From Stratiolaelaps scimitus (lineage: Eukaryota > Arthropoda > Arachnida > Mesostigmata > Laelapidae), in contig JABWDB010000001.1 of assembly GCA_019614645.1 (NCBI GenBank), positions 8,167,501 through 8,231,500 of the forward strand: DNA of 64,000 nt. Direction: 5' to 3'. The notes beneath the pieces were generated by a model. That model worked only from the letters and a program-made list of their open reading frames with translations, did not search any database and was not told the DNA's origin. The first letter of the stretch is position 1. Each line of letters opens with the position of its first letter. Shown here piece by piece: positions 1-12,184 of this stretch. The translations under genes were made by a program, and so were the position numbers.

Positions 1-644
1 ATGTACTATACAGATGTTGCTTGGCTAGACGCCGCTTGTTCGTTAGACACTACAAACATGACTCGTTGTCTTCTATTTTTGACTAAGCACAGTGAAGCCC
101 TTATTTCTGAGGTTTATTTTAATTCTCGACCAGGTTAGATAGATATTAGTTCGAGTTTATGCGAGGAATCGCCCTGGCAGCATCCACCTCCCAAATGAAC
201 AAAGTGGATGCTGCGATGCCCAGAAGCCACATCGGGTGTAACACAACGAAGCCTCATCTCAGACGCTTCTGTTCACCCTCTACCTGTGTATTTCTTCTAC
301 TGAGGAAAGGAAACCTATTTATATCATTTTTAAGCTTTCTGTGATTGATTGTTCATAATTATGAGAAAACTGACTAATATCTACTGTCTAAGTAGTCTTC
401 ATGAGGGTACAGACAGTGGGCGTTAAATTTTTCAAAGGTAGCCGTTGTTCCTGCTGTTGTATCGAGTACAAACATATAACGAGATCGTAATGAAAAAGTG
501 CATGTCCAGACCAATGTGGCCGATTGGTCTGGACGACGATCACGAACGCTTTCTCTTTATTTTGAAACATGTAGCTGCTCACGCAATGGTGTATACCAAA
601 CATGGTTTATCAAAGTAGATTCTCTTTTCTCGTTATACGTTATA

Positions 645-678
<34 letters not shown>

Positions 679-924
679 TTGATCATATCTTGGGTTCAGT
701 TTTACCCAGGTGAGACTTTTGGGTCCTTCAAGAAATCATGTAAAACATTCACAATGCCTCTCAGTTCAACCCTCAACATGGCAAATTCGTCGATCTCAAT
801 GACCGTATGTGCATTTTTATGCATTTTTTTTTATCAGAGATACCTTAACTCTGCGAACTTTTCCTAGTAAACAACAGCTAAGGTTTAAGTCGTGTTATAT
901 GTGCCTATATTGAATAGGTGTGAT
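1..924. other. AT-rich spacer, no gene seen
   Basis: All reading frames are short and carry no recognisable domain. The only ordered structure is the TA microsatellite at 645-678. Nothing else in this stretch is supported. Confidence 0.5.
645..678. repeat. (TA)n microsatellite
   Basis: An alternating TA tract of about 34 bp, interrupted once by a C. It belongs to a set of at least fifteen such tracts in the window. Confidence 0.95.
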
Positions 925-1100
925 TGATTGATTCCAACGTGTTGTAATAGCGTCTTGCAACCGGAGGAGGCACGCAGGTGTACGGGTTCGATCCCTGAAA
1001 TTGCACATTTGCATTTAAAGGATCCGGCTTACGAAGCAATGCGTAAAGCGTAATGCGTAAGCCTGGCCGCCGTTAAATGGTGACTGAGAGTCAGGCCGGA
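925..1100 (+). mobile_element. Possible tRNA-derived SINE copy
   Basis: A GGTTCGATCCC sequence at 985-995 fits the RNA polymerase III B box. A rough A-box-like stretch (TGTTGTAATAGC) lies about 35 bases upstream. After a body of about 75 bp comes the dyad motif CTGAGAGTCAG at 1084-1094, which recurs elsewhere in the window and might be the 3' end of the family. The cloverleaf does not fold cleanly, so this is not a functional tRNA gene. The call is an inference from promoter-box spacing. Confidence 0.3.
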
Positions 1101-1538
1101 AAATTTAGATGCATATAATAACAAATTTAGTTCGAATCGTCAGCAGCATCCATTGTTTGACAATAGGTGTGGAAGCAGTTAAGAAGAGAGATTTCACCCT
1201 TCCATTGGGTGTAGCGAGGACGATGTCACAGAACATTAATCGTACAAGCAGCTTGCTCTCTCAATACGTTCATTTGAAAATAAAAACCGAACGAATTGCA
1301 TTTCCTTTCCCCTCAAGACCAATCTAGCTCATGTCCTCCTGTTATATCGCGTCGCTGCGTCACCATTCACGAGGCAGGCTTTCGGCGAAATGGCGAAATT
1401 GGCTGGTTAGAGCCAACCATATATATACGTCGTTGACATGCTGTGTATTTCCTCAAGCAATGGTTGAGAAGTTCAGAAGTTCTCGGTACATTTCGACCGT
1501 GATCAAACGACTATAATGATTTTCCAGCTGACTCTCAG
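1084..1538. repeat. Inverted pair of the CTGAGAGTCAG dyad bounding 455 bp
   Basis: CTGAGAGTCAG at 1084-1094 faces its reverse complement at 1528-1538. Similarity continues a few bases inward on both sides (a GGAAAAT-type run). The two ends together could be terminal inverted repeats of a small non-autonomous element. No target duplication is visible at the outer edges, and the same motif also occurs singly at 12020, 57969 and 59284, so two independent copies are equally possible. Confidence 0.3.
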
Positions 1539-2508
1539 CTGTTCTTCTATGTAAAAAGCCTCGGAAAAGACCACTTTTGATTTAAGGATTCTAGTTCAAT
1601 TCTCGTTCCCACTTTTCAGTGATAATTGTGATGCTGCACTTTAATACAGAGATCGAAGTAAACCCATATACTGAGACGGCGCTGGCAAGCAAATTAGATC
1701 CTTTCTCAGTTTACAATTTTTGCATAAGCGCAGGCGATCGGGCAACGCTAATTACAATTATTGTTGCAAACTATTTTTTGCTTTCCTACATAGGTTAACA
1801 CTTTTTTTTTACAAATAGCAGAATGCCCAAGGATAAAACAAGTTCAGGGTTTTTTTAAATAAAAAAGTTTTTGAAATGTTCTGAAAAAGGCAAGTTTGTG
1901 ATATCTATCGGACATTGACATGAGTTGTCTCGTGTCACGAGATATTTAGGTTCGAAACCGCAGGCATTGCACTCCAAACCGATAGTCCCAGCCCTTAAGT
2001 TCAGCCCTGCCTCGAGCCGCTGTTATAAATTGCTGGCTAAATTAATGGTAAATATAATTATTGTAGAAACCTAAATAGCCCATACCACTGCAGCATAAAT
2101 TGTATCTACACCTACATACATACAGAGCGAATACGCCCACACTCGGCCTGAAATGGTCTGTTTTGTAGAGGGAACCGACGCGGGTATGGAGTTTAATTGA
2201 TTATTATCCAACTGATTAAACGTGACCGCATGGTGAACTTAAATTAAAAACTGGACTAATCTAAATACTCAGTGGGCCTCAGCTACCAGCAGAATTCGCT
2301 CCCTTCAAATTCTGAGCTTCCACTGCCGAATACGATATGTCATCTATGAATGTTTAATTATACAGACGCATATCTACGTATAAATTAAGTTCGATATCGG
2401 CAAACCTATAAAGATTCAAAATATAGCACATGTATGGAAATACAGACAACGCTTTTATAGTCAAGATGGCTTGCCAGCTGCTAGCTGGAAACTAGCCGAC
2501 CAGTTCGT

Positions 2509-2512
<4 letters not shown>
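1539..2512. other. Spacer with one B-box-like SINE remnant
   Basis: No coding signal. GGTTCGAAACC at 1949-1959 fits a polymerase III B box, and ATTGCAC follows it shortly after, as it does after the B box at 985-995. This suggests a decayed relative of that SINE-like copy. No convincing A box is present. Confidence 0.25.

Positions 2513-2543
<31 letters not shown>
2513..2543. repeat. (TA)n microsatellite
   Basis: Uninterrupted TA alternation of about 31 bp, followed by a GC-richer stretch without a recognisable gene. Confidence 0.95.
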
Positions 2544-2548
<5 letters not shown>

Positions 2549-5500
2549 GTGCCGGCAGCCGCATGCCCGTCAAACTCTCCGGCCGGCTGCGAAGCCCTAG
2601 ACCAGAAATACGCAGTGTCTGTCTAGCAAAAGTCGTCATGCGGTCTACGCGGTCTGCCCAATGGGAGACGACATGAAACAAATCGCACGTCGGCGTTCCC
2701 TTCAGGAAGGACGTACGTGTCGCTACTGCTCGCTGTCTCTCTCGATCTCTATCTCTTCCCGGACGTGCAACTCAGCCAGTAGATTCCCTCCAATTTCATA
2801 CATGTCACACTCGTCGGGCACGTATGACAAACATTGAAACATATCTTCGTCTGGAATCTCATTCGGATGGACGTCTGTTGCTCTAGGGGATCTCTCTACC
2901 CGTGCCGAAGTATCGACAGAATGTTCAGTTGAAGGGCTATAAAGTATTCGTTATAATTTTTTATTGAGGCTGCTTGCACTTCAAACCGACACATAACATA
3001 TATGAGACTGTTGTATTATAATGAGCAATGAATCGGACACCATCATTTCTTTTTGCAAATATAACTGTTTAGGAAATAGCACAACAAGCTCATTCTGGTT
3101 TCTATTTCACATTCATATATGCAATGTGACTCACCTACAGGTATGACAAGTCTACCCCAGAAAGATTCGCTATGGTATAGCCGTTTAGGGTTAGTGTCTG
3201 GCTCCTGGTAGTCGTTGAAATGGCTGATCGGGGCTAAACTTTCCGAAGAAATAGATGTACCGGTGCTTCTATAAGCCACTAGTGAGCGAAAATTTCTGGA
3301 GGATATTCTAAGGATTTTTACAGAAAATGCGAAGATGTGTTTACCCCTATATCTAAGAAGCATTCCCCGCATCAGTACTCAAATTGATAAGAAGATCTTT
3401 AACGGCGTAGTACTACTAACTCCACGATTCTTGTCGGGGCTGGCTGGTGAGATATGCCCGGCCTTCATAAGTCTACTCTTTTTAAATTCAATTCAATTCA
3501 CTTTATTATATAGGGTCAATTTTCAACATATCTGTTGTTATTTCGAGGAAGCAAAAAAAACAAGTCATGCGTTACAGGGATATGATCCCCTACGCATGGA
3601 AGCTCTCCAGAAACCAAACCATTAGCGCAGTGCTTACTGGCAATGAATTCGGAAGGACATTCGTACCAGCTCTTGTTGTCGTAGATCTCACATCAAACAT
3701 TGCATTCATTGGGTGGGTAATCGTTTACCGATACAATGCATATGTTATCTTGTCTATATACTTGTCTATATATTGTCAAATCTGGTCAGTATTGGTCTCA
3801 TGTTCACCTCCCACCTTTCGCATTGGAAAAGAGAAATGTGAATACTTGGGGAATTCGTGATCTATGTGTCCTAACATTGCTAACGAACAAGACATAGGTA
3901 GGCCTATGTGGACTCCTTGAGGAGGACTTATCTCAACCATGGCGTCGAGAAGGGGAAACTGTCAGTTTAGTACCAGAGAAGACCAACATTTCATCAAAGT
4001 GCTGAACTTACGGCCAAACCCGATAGTCGTATTAGAAAGGATGACTTCAATGCAGGTTTACTCTAAACTTCACACTATATAATGAATGGTTGATTCTATG
4101 ATTGTAATCAATAATGGTGACCTAAGGCAGGCTAACGTCGATTTCGCCAACGAAGCAATTGATATCGAAATGAGATACAGTAAAGTGAAATTGTGAGTTT
4201 AATCACCCGTTCCTATTTCACGTATTAATCACGTATTCCCAATTGTTAGGAAATTCATTGAGGGTTGATCTTCGTAGTTGAGCATTAAACAGAGTGAATG
4301 GACCAACATGTATAGATAGACATAAGATGGCACTAGATATCATCTAATATCTATATTGGCTTGAACATGCGCTAAATCGCGTGGATCGCTTTATTAAGCA
4401 CAGTGCTGTCAGTAATGATAGCCTTCTGAAAGACATGCTTGGCGTGGGACTGTGTGAGCACGGGAGTGGGCTACAGGTTCTCTGCTTGAAAGCCGATCAT
4501 TATACAGATAACCGTGCCTATGTAATTAGCACAGGTATTAGTTGGAAATAGAAAGAAGAACGTGTCCTCATCATTAAGTGAACAAAATGGCTCATATATT
4601 TTATGCGAGATCGACAATTTGGCACAATGAACAGTCCCTACCACTGCAATCAATGATTATTTGTTAATGCTGCAATTTGTGTGGCTAAAGATCGCGGCTG
4701 TCGTCCGCTGGCTCTTCGTAGACCTTCATATACCTATAATTGTTCTTTCACATTATGCCTTAACTAGCATGCAAACGCTGTCCCTTCTGAAATTGTGTTT
4801 ATTTATCCAAACGAACGAGCTTGATCATCCTCTAACTTATCTTCAAGAGGATATGACGGGTGCTCAAGGTTTGGTATGGGTGCTACTCTTCTGCGATATA
4901 TAATACAAGACCGCCTTTTATTCACAAGGGTATTTCATTTCATGGTGCTTGAACCTGCTGCCTCCGGCTATCTGCATATATACACGTAGCTCTCAAATAT
5001 GCACGAATACAACGCAATACTGGTTGATTGACGGAACTACGATTACCGCAATGCTCAAGCTCTCATAATAAAATAATGATAAAAAAATTGCCACAAATGT
5101 TAGGACATCAGAACAAAATTGCTTGCACATATACCCGAGAAGGCATAGATGTCAATACATACAGCATTGATACAAAATCGAAACGAGCCATACACGATTG
5201 ATACAAAATTGATTTGAGAAAGACGATCTTGCCATGCACAACTGCCGCCATATCTTCAAATTTCAAGCGTATATAGAGCAGGGCGATACGTCGTGAAAAG
5301 TGCACGTACGATATTTGCCTAAAATCGAACGCGACAGTGAACCGCCAGTGGACTCCGCAGAAGCGGAAACCAAGCAGGCATTCATGGCATATAGCATAGA
5401 TTCAATTAGGATACCTACAGTGAATGCCACATATTCTACGTTGCTAGAAATAACCGGTTGAACAAATCTCGGCAATTTTTTCCAATCTTGAAACCGACAT

Positions 5501-5674
5501 ATGTGTGCAACACATTGATTAGAAGATAGCTTGACATAAATTTCATCCAGGCGCCTTTCCAGGTTAAAGGTCGGTTACAAACCCGTACGAGTTGGGCCGT
5601 CGTCGTCAGCGAAGCACATAAGCCAATGGGCGCGATTGAATCTGCGATCAGCCAGTCTCTCCTGTTGGCTATCA
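2544..5674. other. Spacer, no gene seen
   Basis: Frames up to about 109 codons occur (minus strand near 3043-3372) but have no recognisable motif, no convincing splice borders and chance-like composition. No repeat or RNA gene could be supported here. Confidence 0.45.
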
Positions 5675-6018
5675 TTCCACAGTCATCGAGAAAGTGCTTC
5701 TGGTTAGATTGGAGGTATACCTCTGCTCCATAAATTTCTTCTCGCCAAGTCAGTTTGGTTTTCGTAAACCACGCTCCACTGAACTTGCCCTTGAACTTGC
5801 CCTTCCTCTGCCAAGGAATTGCCGACCCCTTGAAAGAGAAGCACTTATGTCTTGGAGCCTTCTTGGATGTATCGGCCTGTTTCAGCTGTCTACAGCACTC
5901 CCTCCTCCAGCAGACAGTGGGACATATACGTTACAGATATTGCGCCTCCTTGAAATACGGATTTAGGGTTTTCTGCAAACCTCCAGTATATGCCCAGCTC
6001 AATGTTTACGCTTTTTAG
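5675..6018 (+). pseudogene. LINE reverse-transcriptase fragment, frameshifted
   Basis: Two adjacent frames together give the N-terminal part of a non-LTR reverse transcriptase. In the first frame (about 5684-5830) one reads IEKVLLVRLE-like, then SPSQFGFRKPRST, matching the fingers motif QFGFRxxRST of LINE polymerases. After a frameshift near 5820 the other frame reads FLDVSACF followed by LQHSLL, matching motif A, where the family usually has LDxxxAFD. The catalytic aspartate triplet and the rest of the protein are missing, so this is a dead fragment. The clade (CR1, Jockey or similar) cannot be decided from so little. Confidence 0.6.
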
Positions 6019-7204
6019 TGTTGGGTGATCTGGAACATGGGTTTAAGTGACTAACGATCTACATCATCAATGCGCGGCGTTTACACAGCGGGATGTTACG
6101 TATGTGTGTGTCCTGTGCTCTGCAGAACGGAGACTAAGTGGTTGATCACCATCTGCACTGAGGCATCGTCGCCGTCGATTATATCGGTCAGTTATCCGAT
6201 ATATGGTGGATCAGGATGACTGATATAATATATTATATTACGCTGAGCACCAGCCAGCAATGGTATTCACCGATACGACTCGTCACGCATCAAAATGACC
6301 TCATACAGAAGCTGATACCAAAGCTGATATTGGCTACATAAGTACGAATTTGTATCCGACTACTACTCAGTGTACTTTCAACTGAATGGGTAAGAGCTTG
6401 CTCCCTACAAAAACCGCCTTACCCTCCGGGCGACGATAGATTTTTCTAAAATAAAGGCTGCTATTTTTTATTAACCTGAAACTCAACGATGTTTGATCTT
6501 GTTACTCAGCTGGAGGCTAGATCTATATATCAATGCCAAGTGTGGACAGTAACTCCATCCATGAAGCAAGGTCCAGCAAGGTCACCATTGAACATCTGGC
6601 ACGCAGACAGACAAGTCAAACGAATTTATTTATAGATAATTTCTCTGCTAAAAGGTTAGCTACTATTGCTAAAGCACAAACTGAACACAAATTAAATTCA
6701 GACTCCGTAGCCTTTCTTGTTGGCCTTGCAGTGACAACGTCTCCTACAGTCAGTATTGAATTTCTTATTTTCCGAAGACTATCGTGTACACTATGACCGG
6801 AGCAGAACGGCGTTTATGCCACGACTATTGAACGCATGTGTCCTATTATATATACTGTGTTTTATTATATACACTAAAAAGCCAGTGTATTAATGTCTAC
6901 TTTAGAAAACTCAATTAACAGCACTATAAAAGAACACGTTATATTTCGAAGGGATAAATAAGTTACAAAAGCAAACTGGAAGAAGGTCCACCTCGTAGGC
7001 TAGACGGTGTTATTGTTTGTGTTAAGCAGTAGAAATAACATTAGGAGGTTTTTGCTTTGTATAAAACCGTTGCAGCGCTATTTGAGTACAAGTTCGCAGG
7101 AACGTTTGAGTCGGTGGGTTTGGCAACCTAACGGCATTCAATCACTTCCGTCCGCATTCACGAATCTGTGTAGCTGCACCAACAATAAGTTAGGTACAAT
7201 TTAT
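6019..7204. other. Spacer, no gene seen
   Basis: AT-rich DNA with short frames only. An 87-codon plus-strand frame at 6533-6796 has no recognisable domain. No repeat or RNA signal was found. Confidence 0.4.
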
Positions 7205-7300
7205 TAGCCTGCGGGCATGGTGTGGTTGTTAACGTTGGCGGTATTCGAATCAAGTCAATTTTGTAGAGTCCGAGGTTCAAATCTGAGTGGAGCCATATTT
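7205..7300 (+). mobile_element. Possible tRNA-derived SINE head
   Basis: GGTTCAAATCT at 7274-7284 fits a polymerase III B box and is preceded by a weak A-box-like GGTGTGGTTGT about 55 bases upstream. Between them lies TTGGCGGTATTCGA (7235-7248), a 14-mer repeated exactly at 9551-9564. Support is limited to these short motifs. Confidence 0.22.
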
Positions 7301-7942
7301 TATGGGCAGAATCTCTGCAATAGGATTTGGAACTTAGTAGTGGCAACTAATGTGGTCTGCGACACAGCTACCATTGTACAGGAACGAAGGCACCGTACAC
7401 CCCCTGCGTGCGTTGTGAATACCGCATGTTTACATACAGACCACGAGCAACGACAATACGACTCCTGGCGGAGGGGCTTTCTACAGACATCCTATTGACC
7501 AAAGTAGTCGTTCGGGAAGCAGACAGGCAGGTCCAAGGGAGGAGGTCTGGCGAGAGAGGGAATGGAAACAGTTGAGGGTCAGCTAACCACGTCATGCCCA
7601 TACGTCAAGGAGGATGTGTGGTGCTCGTCGCTGGGCTTGTACACATCTCACCGCCCTTACTGAAGGAATCCGCTAAGCGATACCGGGAGGGCGGTGCTGT
7701 TGAACATCGTTAACATCTCCAGGGGGGGTCACCGTGTTGTCATGCATGTTAGCATGGCAACACGCCCCTTTAAAAATAATTACACTATATTGACTAGATA
7801 AACAAGTGGTGGTTTATTAAAATGCCTATGTAGAGGCATGCTCATATCTCATAGGATTGAGTGTCTTAAAATATACAATAATGAGAGAAGCAGTGGGGGG
7901 TCAGGCCGAGGCCGTCATACAATATGTTCGTGTACCATCGTA
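7301..7942. other. Spacer with a stem-loop
   Basis: GC-richer DNA up to about 7770 without a recognisable gene. It contains the hairpin listed at 7734-7763 and is otherwise featureless. Confidence 0.4.
7734..7763. other. 12-bp stem hairpin
   Basis: The arms 7734-7745 and 7752-7763 are complementary over 12 bp with one G-T pair and a 6-base loop. A run of G just outside the left arm faces a run of C outside the right arm, which could lengthen the stem. Function unknown; it may be a transposon end or a structured transcript. Confidence 0.5.
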
Positions 7943-8290
7943 TCACATAGCTGAAAAATGGTGCGACGTATAGATTACTTTATTTACAGTGTCTTCAATT
8001 AACGAGATCTTTTCGAACTGCACAAACAGAACCGCTATTCCTTCCTTCTGCAAGACATCCATTGTTGACCCTTGGCTGCGAGTGGTTCGCGCGTAGATAA
8101 CGTTCCTGTATTGCTCTGGCAGGGACTGGAGAAACACTTTGCTTTGCGGGCTGTGATATTTACATTGGCAGGCGCCGTACACTCTCTAAACACAGCCCAA
8201 GAACAAATTAGCATCCGTTGAGCCAAGTGCTGTGGGCTCTCGGCAAGAAAGAGTTGAATCCTTCTGCATGCTTGGGAGTGAATGATCCCA
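7943..8290 (-). pseudogene. Unidentified decayed coding stretch
   Basis: On the minus strand two frames look protein-coding by codon pattern. The upstream frame (about 8290-8160) reads through AESPQHLAQRML. The downstream frame (about 8150-7943) reads KVFLQSLPEQYRNVIYA and continues to an acidic and hydrophobic tail ending at a stop near 7943. The switch between frames near 8140-8150 would require a frameshift. LP-x-x-Y patterns of this kind occur in retrotransposon Gag proteins, but the match is too thin to name. It could also be a host pseudogene fragment or chance. Confidence 0.2.
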
Positions 8291-9172
8291 AAATCGAGCG
8301 CAACGTGTCAACCAACCGTCCATGGTCGGGGCACAAAGCTTCTTTGGTGGAACTTTGTTTGTCGCTGTTACAGCCGAAGGTACGGGAGCGATCTGCGTCA
8401 CAACAACGTCATCAGGCGTTATTCTGTGGACGACACTGTCGGTTACAGTGCGTATAGATGACGTCATTGTTACAAATACGTATTGCTGGTGTGAAATTGT
8501 GAATGTGCACGTGTACATTAAGTACATCCCGAAACCCTCCATAAAAAAAAGTGAGAAAATATTAAAATGTAGACATCCAACATCAAGCGCCAACAAAAGA
8601 CCAACAGTACACATTTCGTGGAACACTCACAGAGATTCGCTGCAATGTGACCATATCCAACAGCGATGCGCTGCTCAAATCAAGTCAGTTGCATAGAATG
8701 ATATGCAAAATGTAACGTCTGTAATAGGGTTGCTCTTTGTGCATATAGATAAAATGAAACACCTAGAATAGAATAGGCTGTACGTCGAGCAAAAAGTTCC
8801 GACTTGATTTACGTACATAGGTTGGCCGACCTTGGGAGCATGGTAGCTTGGTAGCGTATCACAGCGATTCGTGCTTGGCGCAGGACAGCTCCGAAGTGGA
8901 ACAGCCCTAGGTTCGGTGACAGCCAGCAGCAGATGCAGCGCCGCAGCGGCATACAAGACGAACCTCGTAAACCCAACCTAGCTATGGAAGTTTGTCCAGT
9001 TTGTCCAAGATTACTACTAGTACCTCGTCGCCGTAGTGTCTCTTGGGGAGTACTTGAGGCGCACGACTTGCTTGCAGGAAAAGAGATGAATGACTCCACG
9101 AGGAGACGAGGCCCCCACCACAGTAAATGGCAAAGCAACGAGGGTGACAGACAGAGCTACGCAGGGAGGATG
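8291..9172. other. Spacer with long but unassigned frames on both strands
   Basis: The minus strand is open for 146 codons over 8186-8626, and plus frames overlap it. None shows a domain, and the amino-acid composition (hydrophobic, Cys- and Ser-rich) does not argue for a gene. Nothing else is supported. Confidence 0.35.

Positions 9173-9202
<30 letters not shown>
9173..9202. repeat. (TA)n microsatellite
   Basis: TA alternation of about 30 bp broken by one G. Open frames crossing it are runs of Ile-Tyr and are artefacts. Confidence 0.95.
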
Positions 9203-9203
<1 letters not shown>

Positions 9204-12019
9204 TAAAACATGTAATACTACAACCTTTACGTCCTAGCAGAGATTCGCCGATATGTTTCCACCGTTGTGTCACGATTTGCAGTGTGATAGTATGCTGGGT
9301 GCGGATAACACTCCCAAAGAGCCATGACAAGGGTCTTCTTGTATTAACAGATGATTCAAGACCCGTATCGGACGATCTTAACATCTGTCTAGTCGATTGT
9401 GAACTAGTTCGCCTTTTTGTTTAGCCTTCACCTGACGGTAGACTTTGCGGGTAAAATGGAAACATTTGTACAGAAGTAAAATATAAAGGCATGTACATAT
9501 TTACAAAAAACGCACTGAGACATGTGGTAGTAATGTTCGTGCCGGGGTCTTTGGCGGTATTCGATGATTACTAGTATGTTCGTCAGAGTGATGATAATTG
9601 CTATTATTATCAGTATGAGTATATAATAGCATGTAATAATAGTTTGTAACAATACGTATGGGCTAATCGTTTTCCCACAGATTTACCTATAAATTAAAAA
9701 AGTCCTGGCCCAAAATTGTTAATTAATAATAATAAGTACAACAACAATAAAAACCTGTATTGATATACCTTCAAGTGCAAGCCGCTTCAGTCATACAATG
9801 TCACTGGAACCGGCTGGTCCCGGTTTCGAAGCAAGTGACACAGCTGCCTAATTCATCGCGACTCCGTGGTAGCGAACCTTATGAATATTCGATAAAGCTC
9901 ATAAAGGTCAACATATACTACAATGACAGTGTCAGCTCCGTTGTAGAACTGATCACGTGGACTCTAGCCCTGTACAACGAGTCGCAAACATGCGACGACT
10001 AGTAAACACGTTATCGGAGTCGACGTACCCTAAACGTCCGTGTTGGTCGTGACGGAAAAGGGCCGGAAGGGCCATGAGCGGCCTTTACGAAGCAGGGCTG
10101 TTCTAACCGTTGAAGCCCAACTGGCAGAGGGTGACGGGCTTCCGTTTCAGCAAGACAGACCTTCCTTCCCTCCTTCTCTTCATGATCTTCTGTGGGAATC
10201 TGCTATTTGGTCCCACCGGGTATCGGACTCGCTCGGTCCCTAATTCCCGACCCTGTCTGCTTCGTTCTCACTTCGCGTTTTCCCTGTAGTCCTTGTACGC
10301 TCGCCCCAGCCGCTAACTCTCGCTGGTCCCGGTTTCGGCGGGCGTCCTCTTCCGATATACCACCTCGCTTATTAGTCGTATTCTAAAGATAGACCACATT
10401 CGATCTTCTTCTCTGCCAGCCCCGTGTCCTCCCAACTGAGTCCGCCCGTGCATTGGCTGGCTGGCTTGCGTCTTCGCTGTATCGTTCTCTACCGCCCGCC
10501 GTTGGTCAATCCGCTACCCTCCTCGGGCACGGTTGTCCCCTAGAGCCACGCTCTGGTTGTCAGCTCTGTTCGTATGGGTGCCGAGGGAAACATATGAATG
10601 TTCAGACGCTTATAACCAACCCTCCTCACCATGGGGTAGATGATGTCTACTGGTGTAGAGTCGACTGCTGTGCAGTACACGGCCACTGAGCTGTAATATG
10701 AGCCAGTAATAGAGCTGGAGGGGTGATCCCCGTCGACGTTCCACTTTTAGTGAGCCTGTACGTAAGCGTATGGGGATGACTTCATGTGAGTGCATCGATA
10801 TCGTCTTCTCTTTTTGTCGTACTCTCTCTCTCTTTCTCTATCCGTGTCTCTATCGGTCAATTCACGATCTTGCACCGCAGCCATACACAGACGAATAAGC
10901 AGATAGCAGAGTGCGGCCAGCAGACATATACCATAGCAAACAGCGAAAACAAAAAGAGACAAAGCGGTAGAGAGGAAGAGAGAGAGAGAGAGGTGCAACA
11001 ATCAACAAGCAAATAAATATCAGTTCGCGAGTGTGAACAATACGTCTAGGAAGCAAAGCATAGCAGACAGGTCAGACATTTTATGGGTTTAGAAGTTTCT
11101 CCGTGATCCGCCATGTGATTCGCCTGAGTAAGAGTGGAGTTTGGTCGCATCGTGGTGGTCGTGCTGGAAGGTGGTCGCCAGCTGCCACAGAAACATCTTT
11201 GCTCCTCTATCTACCTATCTATCTATCTATTGAGTTTCTACTGTCCTTTCCAACCAGCGATGCTCCCCCCTGCGTAGTGCTAGTCTAACCTCTCCATCGA
11301 TTAAGTACGTTATTCACGTTCGTGGTATAGGGGCAAAGGGCACCGGGGAAGTTGGGGGCTGTATCTGAATAATAATAATAATGATGATGGTCGTTATCGA
11401 AGTTCGGATCTTCGTCTCGGCCCTGATCCTGTTGGCGGCACCAACTGCCGTCTGCTGCCACCCACATTCGGCTATCGCTCGGTCCATCCGAGGATCAGGA
11501 AGGACCGAAGCGGGCCAAAATGGAACAAGCGGCAAGAAAATTTGATATTCTGACCCCGTACACGTCTCAACGTCCTCGACGGCGACGGGTCGGCTGGCGG
11601 CTTCATTTCGTTGCTTGTTTGCGACGTCGGCGGCTAATTTGAATTACCCCTTCTGTGAGGCCAGCTGCTTCGGCAGCCGCCGTCGATCGGATGAACGGGT
11701 GGGAGTCATACCTACCCGCCTTGGATCCCTTGTCGAAGGTGGCCTGGAATGATCGTGGGGCAGCGAAAACGTTGTTCTCACGTAAAGTCAAAGTCCTGCT
11801 CCCTCGCGACTGAAGCACGACCAGCTGATAGTACTCTCGCCGGTCTGTGGGAGTTTATATATCTACCGTATCATTACATGCTGACCATATATTCTAAGGT
11901 GATCTTAGATCGAACCAGACTCACACATATATACTGGTCGTACTCCGGATAGGTGGCCTCGACAGGTCCTTGACGTAATACCCAAAGGTGGTTCCGAGCC
12001 CTTTCACCTAGGGAAACAG
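9203..12019. other. Spacer with low-complexity tracts
   Basis: No gene found. Contents include an exact repeat of TTGGCGGTATTCGA at 9551-9564, a stem-loop at 9799-9840, a (CT)n-rich run near 10822-10838, a (GA)n run at 10969-10992, a (CTAT)n tract at 11206-11231 and an (AAT)n tract near 11369. The CT and GA tracts lie 140 bp apart on opposite strands and could pair. The GC-richer part at 10020-10560 has no recognisable coding content. Confidence 0.4.
9799..9840. other. Two-tier stem-loop with a 16-mer repeated at 10322
   Basis: TGTCACT at 9799-9805 pairs with AGTGACA at 9834-9840, and inside it AACCGG pairs with CCGGTT. The loop side contains GCTGGTCCCGGTTTCG (9813-9828), found again exactly at 10322-10337. 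This is seen directly; its role is unknown. Confidence 0.4.
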
Positions 12020-12030
12020 CTGAGAGTCAG
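12020..12030 (+). repeat. Dyad motif copy (CTGAGAGTCAG)
   Basis: Here the motif sits in the longer hyphenated palindrome AGCTGAGAGTCAGCT (12018-12032), followed by CAAAAATA. It is one of five copies of the core in the window. Confidence 0.7.
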
Positions 12031-12147
12031 CTCAAAAATACAGATTCACACATTTATAATCATAGCACTGCGGTATTGGTAAACTCGACCATGGAGATAA
12101 TAGACAGGGTGGGGGGAGATTTAAATCAGAAAACAAAGATCACTGAC

Positions 12148-12172
12148 TATATATATATATACACATATGTAT
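12148..12172. repeat. (TA)n tract at the 5' edge of a retrotransposon copy
   Basis: About 25 bp of TA-rich alternation that ends about 15 bp before the first recognisable sequence of the endonuclease-family copy. A TA tract also borders the third copy of the family. Confidence 0.85.
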
Positions 12173-12184
12173 CCCCCTCTAGAT

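Noticed and set aside
2481..2681. Frames containing Ile-Tyr runs here and near 9017, 13533, 25112, 48707, 49891 and 51000
   Set aside because: Translation of (TA)n microsatellites, not proteins.
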